This document shows positions 1 to 7,500 of a stretch of 64,000 nucleotides of DNA, one piece after another (the first letter of the stretch is position 1; the number at the start of each line of letters is the position of its first letter). The notes under the pieces were generated by a model, which was not told the DNA's origin, did not search any database, and saw only the letters and a program-made list of their open reading frames with translations. A program made the position numbers and the translations under genes. The DNA is from an uncultured Ignavibacteria bacterium (GTDB taxonomy: Bacteria > Bacteroidota > Ignavibacteria > Tepidaquicellales > OLB5), in assembly GCA_937873695.1 (NCBI GenBank), contig CALMYL010000006.1:225185-289184 (forward strand), in the 5' to 3' direction.

Positions 1-2
1 TA

Positions 3-1019
3 GATTACTTTCTTGGGAAAAAGAAAATCTCAAAAAACACTCACTTAATTGCTTCAGAAGAAAATAGATCTAAAGCTGAAAAACTAAGGAAGGAAATCGA
101 AAATTTATTGAAAGAGCAACATGAATCAGAAAAAGATCTTGGCAATATAATATCTAAAGAAACAACTTTGAATAAAGCTATAACAATGTTTGCTGATACT
201 TATGTTGTTGGAAGATCCCAATCTCATGTTGAAAACTTTGATTATGTTATGAGACGATTTAAATCAATAGTTTCTGGAAATACAAATGTTAAAGATTTAA
301 AACCAGAACATGTAACACAGTTCGTTTTACAAATGAAAAGAGAATTATCCCAGGCTACACAGGTGACATATTTTCAGTATTTGGCTAGCTTCTTAACATA
401 TCTTAAGGAAAATGAATTTATTACTGATGTCCCAATAGGCAAGGGAATAAGACCTAAAAAAGCAATTAAGAACATTATTAGCTTTGATCCAAACGATTTA
501 AGTCGGATATTAGATGAAGCTAAGAAACGGGATATTAGATATTTTCATGCATTTATGATGTTCTTATTAACTGGTCAACGGCCTGGTGATGTATTAAGGT
601 TACAGGTTCGTGACATAGATTTTCATCGAAAAATTATGTATTTTCGTGTTTCTAAGACAGCAAGCGAGTTCAAATTTCCTATTTATGGTAATTTTGAGGG
701 ATTTTTGAGAGAGGAATTGAAATTATCGGAAAACTCTGAAAAAGATGCTTATCTGTTTCCAGGTTTAACTGTAGGAGCTGTTGGAAAGGCCTTTAGGAAG
801 ATTAAGAAGGTATTAGGGCTCAGTAGAAAGCATTATTATACTCTCAAAACATTCCGCAAAAACTTTGCTACGGATATGAGTAAGATGGGAATGACGATTC
901 AGGAAGTTCAAGCTTTGCTGGACCATAAAAGTCCATCTACAACTTTAAGGTATTATGCTGATGTCAGAGCAGAGGAGCTTTTGAAGAAAATTGACAAGCT
1001 CCAGTCAGATAATTGCTGA
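3..1019 (+). CDS. Tyrosine recombinase/integrase, 5'-truncated by window edge
   Basis: A site-specific DNA recombinase of the phage integrase family that cuts and rejoins DNA through a catalytic tyrosine. The frame is open to the left edge, so the gene starts upstream; a TTG at 108 is only an internal codon. The order is a charged N-terminal stretch, a SAM-like core-binding domain (about 55-145 of the visible protein) and the catalytic domain. Visible catalytic residues are Arg in TGQRPGDVLRL, Arg in KTFRKNFAT, His in LLDHKS and the nucleophile Tyr in RYYADV. The usual HxxR histidine is a lysine here (KTFR). The gene points at tRNA-Pro, 90 bp downstream, a common attachment site for such enzymes. 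Family call is secure; which element it belongs to is not visible. Confidence 0.92.
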   Translation, partial: DYFLGKKKISKNTHLIASEENRSKAEKLRKEIENLLKEQHESEKDLGNIISKETTLNKAITMFADTYVVGRSQSHVENFDYVMRRFKSIVSGNTNVKDLKPEHVTQFVLQMKRELSQATQVTYFQYLASFLTYLKENEFITDVPIGKGIRPKKAIKNIISFDPNDLSRILDEAKKRDIRYFHAFMMFLLTGQRPGDVLRLQVRDIDFHRKIMYFRVSKTASEFKFPIYGNFEGFLREELKLSENSEKDAYLFPGLTVGAVGKAFRKIKKVLGLSRKHYYTLKTFRKNFATDMSKMGMTIQEVQALLDHKSPSTTLRYYADVRAEELLKKIDKLQSDNC

Positions 1020-1108
1020 CATTTTTGCTGACAAATTTGCTGACACTTTTTTAGTAAATAATAGCCCGGAAAAACCGAGATTCCGGGCTAAAATCAAAAG
1101 AAATTTTT

Positions 1109-1182
1109 CGGGGTGTGGCTCAGCCCGGTAGAGCGCCTGGTTCGGGACTAGGAGGCCGGAGGTTCGAATCCTCTCACCCCGA
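1109..1182 (+). tRNA. tRNA-Pro (anticodon CGG)
   Basis: A 74-nt cloverleaf. The 7-bp acceptor stem pairs CGGGGTG with CACCCCG and the discriminator base is A. The anticodon loop TTCGGGA places CGG at 34-36, reading proline CCG codons. The T-arm holds GGTTCGAATCC. No CCA is encoded. It lies 90 bp after the integrase and is followed by its own terminator. Confidence 0.95.
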
Positions 1183-1198
1183 CTTAAGTAACAATAAT

Positions 1199-1233
1199 GG
1201 CTCAGAAGTAGCATTTTTCTGAGCCATTTTTTT
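1199..1233 (+). terminator. Rho-independent terminator of tRNA-Pro
   Basis: A 9-bp stem (GGCTCAGAA with TTCTGAGCC) is followed by a run of seven T, 17 nt after the tRNA end. Confidence 0.85.
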
Positions 1234-1246
1234 AATTTTTTGAGAA

Positions 1247-1295
1247 CCGGAGGTTCTCCCGAAGGGACTCCCTTGGAGGAATCCTCTCACCCCGA
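1247..1295 (+). pseudogene. Truncated tRNA-Pro 3' end split by a hairpin insert
   Basis: The last 28 bases of tRNA-Pro are repeated here in two blocks: CCGGAGGTTC (1247-1256) and GAATCCTCTCACCCCGA (1279-1295). The blocks are contiguous in the intact tRNA. Between them sits a 22-bp palindromic insert (1257-1278, core CCGAAGG-GACT-CCCTTGG) of the kind found elsewhere in the window. A second terminator resembling that of the intact tRNA follows. The copy has no 5' half, so it cannot be a working tRNA. It may be an old attachment-site duplication or a partial gene duplication. Confidence 0.8.
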
Positions 1296-1305
1296 CTTTT
1301 TTCTT

Positions 1306-1338
1306 AAGCTCAGAAGTTATTTCTTCTGAGCTTTTTTT
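1306..1338 (+). terminator. Terminator after the truncated tRNA copy
   Basis: An 11-bp stem AAGCTCAGAAG/CTTCTGAGCTT is followed by a T run. Its GCTCAGAAG...TTCTGAGC core matches the first tRNA terminator, so the duplication covered the terminator too. Confidence 0.8.
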
Positions 1339-1402
1339 ATGAAATGCGGATAAATTACTTAATGAATGTTTAGGCATAAAGGTCAGTATTGCAGTGATAA
1401 AA

Positions 1403-1435
1403 AAAGCTTTGTCCGTCAGACAAAGCTTTTAGTGA
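1403..1435 (-). terminator. Terminator of the 44-residue microprotein gene
   Basis: The 11-bp stem AAAGCTTTGTC/GACAAAGCTTT ends in a T run on the minus strand. It lies about 30 bp after the stop of the small membrane protein gene. Confidence 0.75.
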
Positions 1436-1457
1436 AAAAAAGTATGTTAAAACACTC

Positions 1458-1592
1458 TTAACCGAAAACCATTCCGATTACGATAATGGCAAGCATTAAA
1501 AATATCGTTGTTCCAATATATATATTACTGCTTTTTTTTACCAGTGTCATTTGGTGATCTGTCTGCTGCCTGTTGATTTGTTCTGTGTTCAT
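1458..1592 (-). CDS. Small single-helix membrane protein A (44 aa)
   Basis: Not recognised as a named family. A polar N-terminal segment of about 25 residues (MNTEQINRQQ...) is followed by one predicted transmembrane helix ending IIVIGMVFG at the very C-terminus. The chosen ATG has a purine-rich GGGAGA 10-12 bases upstream, and the protein then starts MNT like its neighbour. An upstream in-frame ATG would give 70 residues, but that extension is not shared. The neighbouring 1810-1914 gene ends in a near-identical KK.SN...IIIIGMIFG pattern, so the two are tandem paralogues on the same strand. Residence in the inner membrane is inferred; the function is unknown. Confidence 0.65.
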   Translation of the reverse strand: MNTEQINRQQTDHQMTLVKKSSNIYIGTTIFLMLAIIVIGMVFG

Positions 1593-1744
1593 TTCCTGAA
1601 ATCTCCCTGGAGTTTTAATATTTTTATTTTCTTTCATGAACAAATTACTACTCATGCCCGTTAAGGACAATCACCTTAACCCGTTATATTCTTTTTATTT
1701 GCTTTAATTGAAGTATGATAGGGCGTTTGTTCTTCTGGTTTAAT

Positions 1745-1784
1745 GAATTCTGCTGCCCTGTTTCAGACAGCAGAATTCGTTTTT
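1745..1784. terminator. Strong hairpin between the two microprotein genes
   Basis: An 11-bp perfect stem GAATTCTGCTG/CAGCAGAATTC with a 12-nt loop, followed by GTTTTT on the plus strand. It lies between the stop of microprotein B and the start of microprotein A. It could end or attenuate transcription; the minus-strand side lacks a clear T run. Confidence 0.5.
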
Positions 1785-1809
1785 GCCGGATACATGCTTT
1801 CACAATTTC

Positions 1810-1914
1810 TCAGCCGAAGATCATGCCGATAATTATGATCACAAGAAAAATTGTCAATGTTCCGGCGATGAAGACATTGCTTCTTTTTTTGAATGCTGTA
1901 ATGTCAGTGTTCAT
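1810..1914 (-). CDS. Small single-helix membrane protein B (34 aa)
   Basis: A 34-residue reading frame starting MNTDITAFKKRSN. Residues 14-34 form one strongly hydrophobic helix ending IIIIGMIFG at the stop. An AGAGGTG Shine-Dalgarno-like sequence lies 7 bases before the ATG. Its match to the neighbouring 44-residue protein (MNT start, KK-SN before the helix, GM.FG end) is the main reason to believe both are real, since chance frames would not share this. The two lie 217 bp apart on the same strand with a hairpin between. The function is unknown; small tail-anchored-like proteins of this kind are often stress or complex-stabilising subunits, but nothing here shows that. Confidence 0.6.
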   Translation of the reverse strand: MNTDITAFKKRSNVFIAGTLTIFLVIIIIGMIFG

Positions 1915-2113
1915 AATTTCACCTCTATGGAAGTAAAGGTTGTCAAGTTTTATTTCAAATACAATACTAAAATACTGCAAAAGTTAGCGGATGTAAATAA
2001 CGATACGGGTTATACTTTTTTATGTTTTACTAAACCACAGAGTTAACAGTTCTCTCCACTTTCAAAAGATATTCGTCAGCAAAATTTATGATAACTCGCC
2101 CGGGAATAAAACA

Positions 2114-2140
2114 AAGGAGAACATTTTGTTCTCCTCTGAA
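2114..2140 (-). terminator. Terminator of kgd
   Basis: The GGAGAACA/TGTTCTCC hairpin with a T-rich tail on the minus strand lies 25 bp after the kgd stop codon. Confidence 0.75.
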
Positions 2141-2160
2141 AAGTAATGATCTGATAAAAA

Positions 2161-5100
2161 TTACTTTATATCTACTATCTTCTTTATTTCAGAAAAGGCT
2201 TCATCCAGCAGCCTTTTTTGTGTTTGATTGAATATTGAGTGCGATCCGGGCGCAGGAGCCGGACTTTCATCCCTGCTTACGCCGTAAAGTATCATTTTGC
2301 TGCCAAGCTCCCGCAAATCCCGCTTTAGCCTGTATGACATGAATATCAATGCTCCCATATTGTGTGGCTCTTCCTGAGTCCATAATACTTCAGTGGCATT
2401 TTCGTAAGTCTTAAGTACTGCTTTTATTTCTGCAGAAGGATAGGGGTAGTATCTTTCTATTCTGATTATTGCCGTATCTGTAATATCGTTTTCTTTTCTG
2501 TGTTTAGCCAGGTCATAATAGAACTTGCCGCTAGTTAAAATAATTCTTTTTACTTCAGATTTGTTTATAACGTGTTCATCGTCTATAACAAGCTCATACT
2601 TTCCTCCGGCAAATGCGCTCTTCGGAGATCTTGCCTCCGGCAGACGCAGCAGACTCTTGGGCGTCATTACTATAAGCGGCCTCCGGTTATTGTATTTGCC
2701 CTGCGATCTCAGCAGGTAGTAATATTGAGCGGGTGTTGAGGGGTTACAAATGGTCATATTATCGTCAGCGCAAAGCGTCAAAAATCTCTCAAGTCTTGCG
2801 CTGGAGTGTTCAGGACCCTGACCTTCCTGGCCGTGCGGAAGCAAAAGTACCATATTGCTTGGCAAATTCCATTTATCATGTGATGCCGCGATGAAGTTAT
2901 CTATTATCACCTGTCCCGCATTTGCAAAATCACCAAACTGTGCTTCCCACAATACAAGCGAAAGAGGGTCAGCGGTGCTGTAACCGAACTCAAATCCCAA
3001 AACCGCCGCTTCAGAAAGCAAACTGTCCAGCGGCTCGATCTGTGCATAATCAGGGGCTATATTGTTATGAGGAATGATTTCTTTTTCAGTTTCCATATCA
3101 GTAAGCACAATGTGTCTCTGCGAAAACGTGCCTCTTGCGCTGTCCTGTCCGCTCAATCTGACTGGAATGCCTTCCAAAAGCAGAGTACCAAACGCCAAAG
3201 CTTCGGCAAAAGACCAGTCAACAAGCACATCTCCGGTCAGAAATTCCCGACGGTTTTCTATGAATTTCTTCAGCTTTGGGTGAAGATGAAAATCTTCAGG
3301 AAGTGTAGTTATAATATCCACTACCTTATTCAGCTCTTCCATTGTGATCTTAGGAAGCTGGTTTGATCTAAGAACACTAACCTGTTCATCTGTAAGTCTT
3401 ATTGGCGTATCTGATTTGAATACCATCTCGCGTTCGTGTGCCTTGGTATATCCTTTATCCATGATCTCATAGATCTTCTCTTCCATACCCTTAACATCAT
3501 CGGCAGTTACTATCTTTTCATTCAGAAGTTTATTCTGGTATATATTTTTCACCGTGGGGTGATTCCTGATTGCTTTATATAATACAGGCTGGGTAAATGC
3601 CGGTTCATCTGACTCATTGTGGCCCAGTCGCCTGAAACTATAAACATCAATTACTACATCTTTATGGAACATCATCCTGTAATCGTATGCAAGTTTTGTA
3701 ACAAGCATAGTGGCCTCAGGGTCATCACCGTTTACATGAAAAATCGGAGCCTGAACCATTTTTGCCACATCCGATGCGTAAACAGTCGAGCGGGCGTCTA
3801 CCGGGGCTGTTGTAAAACCTATCTGGTTATTTATTATCACATGAATAGTACCACCGGTGCTGTAACCTCTCAGCTGCGATAGATTCAGCGTTTCGGCCAC
3901 AATTCCCTCACCGGCTATAGCCGCATCACCATGTATAAGAACCGAAATATATTTATCCCGTTCTGTATCATTCATCATGGTTTGTTTTGCGCGCACTATC
4001 CCTTCAACTACCGGATTAACAAACTCAAGATGACTGGGGTTTGATGCGACAGAAACATTGATATCATCACCGTAAATTGTTTCGTAAACACCTGAAGCGC
4101 CCAAATGGTACTTTACATCTCCGGAGCCTTCAACGGAATCAGCGTCTGTAATATCTTCAAATTCTGAAAATATTTCCTGCAGATTTTTGCCGATAATATT
4201 AGCAAGTACATTAAGTCTTCCGCGGTGAGCCATGCCAAGAACCAGCTCATCAACCTTATCAGCCCCCGCGAGCCCAAGAAGGTAATCTAGTACCGGAATT
4301 ATCGTTTCTGATCCTTCCAGAGAGAACCGTTTATGACCGATGTATTTCTTATCTACAAACTTCTCAAAATTTTCTGCCTGTATAAGTTTATACAGTATAT
4401 GTTTTTTCTCATCGTTGGTAAATGAAGGCTGGTTCTTAATTGGCTCCATTCTGTCCTGAAGCCAGATCCTTTCCTGCGGGTCCTGTATATGCATATACTC
4501 TACGCCTATATTCTCACAGTAGGTCTTCTGCACTATATCAAGTATATCCCGAAGTGTTGCCGTTCTTAGACCGGCGAGTCTTGGTGTGATAAACTGCCTG
4601 TCATAATCCCACACCGTAAAACCGTAAGTATTAGGGTCAAGCTCCGGGTGATATTTGGCTATAGGTTTCAAAGGATCAAGGTTCGCAAGCAAGTGTCCGC
4701 GTACCCTGTACATATTTATCAATTGGATAGCTTTTGCCTGTTTTTCTATCTCCTCCAGGTTATCTATGCCGTCAAAATTTTCGGGGTTGTTATCAAGTTT
4801 CCATACAACAGGCTTCACCGGCATCTTTAGATCGCTGAAAATATTCTCATAAAAGGATTCTTCGCCGATGAGAAGTTTGTGCATTTTCTGCAGGAACATC
4901 CCGGATTCTGCGCCCTGGATTATTCTGTGGTCATATGTACTGGTTATGTTCATTACCTTGCTTATGCCAAGCATTGTAATGATATCTTTTGTAACAGCCT
5001 GGTACTCTGCGGGATAGTCAAGCGCTCCGGTAGCAATTATGGCTCCCTGACCGACCATCAGTCTTGGCTGAGATGCCGCAGTACCTATTGTTCCGGGGTT

Positions 5101-5862
5101 TGTTAATGTAATGGTCGTGCCCTGGAAATCTGAGATCTCAATTTTGCCGCTTCTTGAACGGTTAATGATATCATTGTATGAATCAAAGAATTGACGGAAA
5201 TTCATCCTGTCAGCTCCCTTTATATTGGGCACTATCAATGAACGAGAACCGTCTTTCTTTTCAAGATCTACTGCAAGACCCAAATTAACATTGTACTTTT
5301 TTATTATATGAGGATTACCCTCAATTACAGTATATGCATTGTTAAGCGCAGGTATAGATGCGATAGCTTTTATTATTGCCCAGCCTATAATATGAGTAAA
5401 TGATATCTTACCGCTGTTTGTCTTTTTGAGGTAGTTATTAATTATAAGCCTGTTCTCTTCAAGAACTTTAACGGGAATAGAACGGAACGATGTTGCGATT
5501 GGAATTGAAAGACTTGAAGTCATGTTTTCAATTATTCTTTCGCCTACACCCTTTATCTGGATTGCTTCTTCGCCTTCCTGCGGCTCAGGCATGTTGGCCG
5601 GTACTGGAGTGCTTCCGCCAGCGACGTTCCGGTCAGTTATTCCGGGGTGATCTGTACGGGATTCGCCGTTAGATAACTTGTTCTGAATAAATATTCTTCC
5701 GTTCGAAGAAATATTCAAACCAGAAAACAAGTTCTGCCAATCTTTGCCAACTGAATTCGGGTTGTTTAAATAACTTTCAAGTAACTCCATGACAAACCAT
5801 GTGTTTACGCCGAATTCAGCCAGTTTTTCACGCTGCTCTTGTGATAAATCTTCTAATTTCAT
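2161..5862 (-). CDS. kgd: Multifunctional 2-oxoglutarate metabolism enzyme (E2-E1 fusion, Kgd/SucA type)
   Basis: Catalyses thiamine-diphosphate-dependent decarboxylation of 2-oxoglutarate and carries a fused succinyltransferase domain, so it can act in the TCA cycle. The 1233 residues fall in order: a short SucA-type N-terminal segment (1-50), a Pro-rich linker, an E2 acyltransferase domain (about 95-345) with the catalytic YDHRIIQGAESG motif, then a full E1 module with HGDAAIAGEG and NNQIGFTT in the cofactor site and a C-terminal transketolase-like domain. There is no lipoyl domain. Length and domain order match the mycobacterial Kgd enzyme, which is about 1230 residues. Standalone E1 proteins are about 930 residues and lack the E2 part. 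The gene is transcribed alone, with its own terminator. Confidence 0.93.
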   Translation of the reverse strand: MKLEDLSQEQREKLAEFGVNTWFVMELLESYLNNPNSVGKDWQNLFSGLNISSNGRIFIQNKLSNGESRTDHPGITDRNVAGGSTPVPANMPEPQEGEEAIQIKGVGERIIENMTSSLSIPIATSFRSIPVKVLEENRLIINNYLKKTNSGKISFTHIIGWAIIKAIASIPALNNAYTVIEGNPHIIKKYNVNLGLAVDLEKKDGSRSLIVPNIKGADRMNFRQFFDSYNDIINRSRSGKIEISDFQGTTITLTNPGTIGTAASQPRLMVGQGAIIATGALDYPAEYQAVTKDIITMLGISKVMNITSTYDHRIIQGAESGMFLQKMHKLLIGEESFYENIFSDLKMPVKPVVWKLDNNPENFDGIDNLEEIEKQAKAIQLINMYRVRGHLLANLDPLKPIAKYHPELDPNTYGFTVWDYDRQFITPRLAGLRTATLRDILDIVQKTYCENIGVEYMHIQDPQERIWLQDRMEPIKNQPSFTNDEKKHILYKLIQAENFEKFVDKKYIGHKRFSLEGSETIIPVLDYLLGLAGADKVDELVLGMAHRGRLNVLANIIGKNLQEIFSEFEDITDADSVEGSGDVKYHLGASGVYETIYGDDINVSVASNPSHLEFVNPVVEGIVRAKQTMMNDTERDKYISVLIHGDAAIAGEGIVAETLNLSQLRGYSTGGTIHVIINNQIGFTTAPVDARSTVYASDVAKMVQAPIFHVNGDDPEATMLVTKLAYDYRMMFHKDVVIDVYSFRRLGHNESDEPAFTQPVLYKAIRNHPTVKNIYQNKLLNEKIVTADDVKGMEEKIYEIMDKGYTKAHEREMVFKSDTPIRLTDEQVSVLRSNQLPKITMEELNKVVDIITTLPEDFHLHPKLKKFIENRREFLTGDVLVDWSFAEALAFGTLLLEGIPVRLSGQDSARGTFSQRHIVLTDMETEKEIIPHNNIAPDYAQIEPLDSLLSEAAVLGFEFGYSTADPLSLVLWEAQFGDFANAGQVIIDNFIAASHDKWNLPSNMVLLLPHGQEGQGPEHSSARLERFLTLCADDNMTICNPSTPAQYYYLLRSQGKYNNRRPLIVMTPKSLLRLPEARSPKSAFAGGKYELVIDDEHVINKSEVKRIILTSGKFYYDLAKHRKENDITDTAIIRIERYYPYPSAEIKAVLKTYENATEVLWTQEEPHNMGALIFMSYRLKRDLRELGSKMILYGVSRDESPAPAPGSHSIFNQTQKRLLDEAFSEIKKIVDIK

Positions 5863-6010
5863 CTTGATCTAATTATGATAACTGCAAATTTAATTAAAAT
5901 TAAAACCAAGTTCACTTCATTATTTATAACCCGAACTGGACCGGAAAATTCCATATTTTCAGGAAATTTGAGGTCAGAAAGAAGCAGAATCTGAAGAATT
6001 CCTTACGGAA

Positions 6011-7480
6011 TTAATTAAGGGGTACCTTTATTTGGACTGTAGTACCGATGTTTTCTTCGCCTTTGATAGCCCAGATACCTCCCAGTATGAGAACTCTTTC
6101 TTTCATACCAAGTATCCCAAGCGAGGTTCCTTTTTCTATCTCAGCGGGTGTAATACCTCTGCCGTTATCAGAGATGGTAAGTATCATCCATCCGTGAACT
6201 ACAGTCATTTCTATCTGAACTTCTGTAGCGCCGGAGTGTCTTGCTGTGTTTGTAAGTGTTTCCTGGAATATCCTGAAAACGGAAATTGATTTTTCAGGGT
6301 TAAGGATTATTTCATCTTCGCAAAGCTTAGTACTGCACTTTATGCCCATTCGCTTTTCAAATTCGCCGGAATGCCATTCTATAGCTTCAGTCAGGCCAAG
6401 TTTATCGAGTATATCGGGTCTTAGTTCAGTGGCAATTTTACGTACTTTGTTGATTATATCATCAATATATAATGTTATCCTTTTAAGTTCAATTATTAAC
6501 TCATCAAGTTTCTTTGGCCGTTTTCCATCTTCGGGCTTGGATGCGTTTTTCCCCAGCATAGTAAGATCCATTTTCAGGACTGTAAGGTCCTGCCCAAGCT
6601 GGTCATGTATTTCCCGCGATATGTAGAGCCTTTCTTCTTCTCTTACTTTCTGCTGGTAGTTGGAAAGCGCTCGCAGTTTCTGGGTGGTTTCTTCCAGTTT
6701 CTGCTCGTAATTTTTTCTTTCTGTTATATCAGTGAGGATTGCCTCAATAGATACAGCTTCATTGTGCTGGTTCTTAAGAACAACACTCCTCTGGTTGATC
6801 CATATCTTCTTACCGTTTTTATGAACTATCATATACTCAAATGGTATAGGTGTCTTGGCATCCTGTATCATCTTCAGTGTAAAGATATACTGCTCTTTCC
6901 ATTCAGGGTCAACTATACTTTCAAGCAGTCCGGGTTTTTCATAATACTCCTTGGGTGAATAGCCGGTAAGCTTAACAGCCGAACTATTCACATAATTGTA
7001 TGTCCGGGTCCCCAGGTCCTGGCTGAATATCATATCAGGGGCATTTTCGGAAAGACGAAAATATTTTTCTTCAGCATCTTTAAGTCTTATTTCTACATCG
7101 CGTCTGTACATGGCCGAATTGATTGCGGTACCCAGATCCCTGTCATCCAGAGGTTTTGTTATGTATCCATAAGGATTGGTGCCTTTTGTCTTTTCTATGG
7201 TGTCTTCATCCTGGTGCGCAGTAATATAAACTACCGGTATGCTGAAACGGTCATTGATTATTTTGGCTGCTTCTATTCCGTCCATTTCACCTTTCAGGGT
7301 AATATCCATCAAAACCATATCCGGCTTCTCTTTTTCAGCCGCAATTAACGCATCTTCACCTTTGGCTACGCTGCCAATTGACTCATGTCCTATCCTTTTC
7401 AGGGTTGATTCTATATCTTTTGCGATGATCTTCTCATCTTCAACAACTAATACCCTGGCTTTTTTAAAAATTAAATTCAT
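6011..7480 (-). CDS. Hybrid histidine kinase: receiver - PAS - HisKA_3 - HATPase
   Basis: A soluble signalling protein of 489 residues with no membrane segment. Residues 1-125 are a response-regulator receiver domain with VVEDEKIIAKD and the phospho-acceptor Asp in VLMDITLKGEMDG. A PAS domain follows (about 140-260), then a NarL/DesK-type dimerisation domain with the phosphorylatable His in SREIHDQLGQD, and a HATPase domain with N-box TNTARHSG and G-box DNGRG. The receiver lies ahead of the kinase. The start codon is 20 bp past the stop of the large kinase gene, so the two form an operon. A phosphorelay from the large kinase to this receiver is plausible but inferred. A downstream DNA-binding regulator is not next door. 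Confidence 0.9.
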   Translation of the reverse strand: MNLIFKKARVLVVEDEKIIAKDIESTLKRIGHESIGSVAKGEDALIAAEKEKPDMVLMDITLKGEMDGIEAAKIINDRFSIPVVYITAHQDEDTIEKTKGTNPYGYITKPLDDRDLGTAINSAMYRRDVEIRLKDAEEKYFRLSENAPDMIFSQDLGTRTYNYVNSSAVKLTGYSPKEYYEKPGLLESIVDPEWKEQYIFTLKMIQDAKTPIPFEYMIVHKNGKKIWINQRSVVLKNQHNEAVSIEAILTDITERKNYEQKLEETTQKLRALSNYQQKVREEERLYISREIHDQLGQDLTVLKMDLTMLGKNASKPEDGKRPKKLDELIIELKRITLYIDDIINKVRKIATELRPDILDKLGLTEAIEWHSGEFEKRMGIKCSTKLCEDEIILNPEKSISVFRIFQETLTNTARHSGATEVQIEMTVVHGWMILTISDNGRGITPAEIEKGTSLGILGMKERVLILGGIWAIKGEENIGTTVQIKVPLN

Positions 7481-7500
7481 AATGTTGATCTTTAGATTAT

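Noticed and set aside
1005..1214. Minus-strand frame of 69 residues over tRNA-Pro
   Set aside because: It is antisense to the tRNA; this SRGERIRTSGLLVPNQ-like product is a common annotation artefact.
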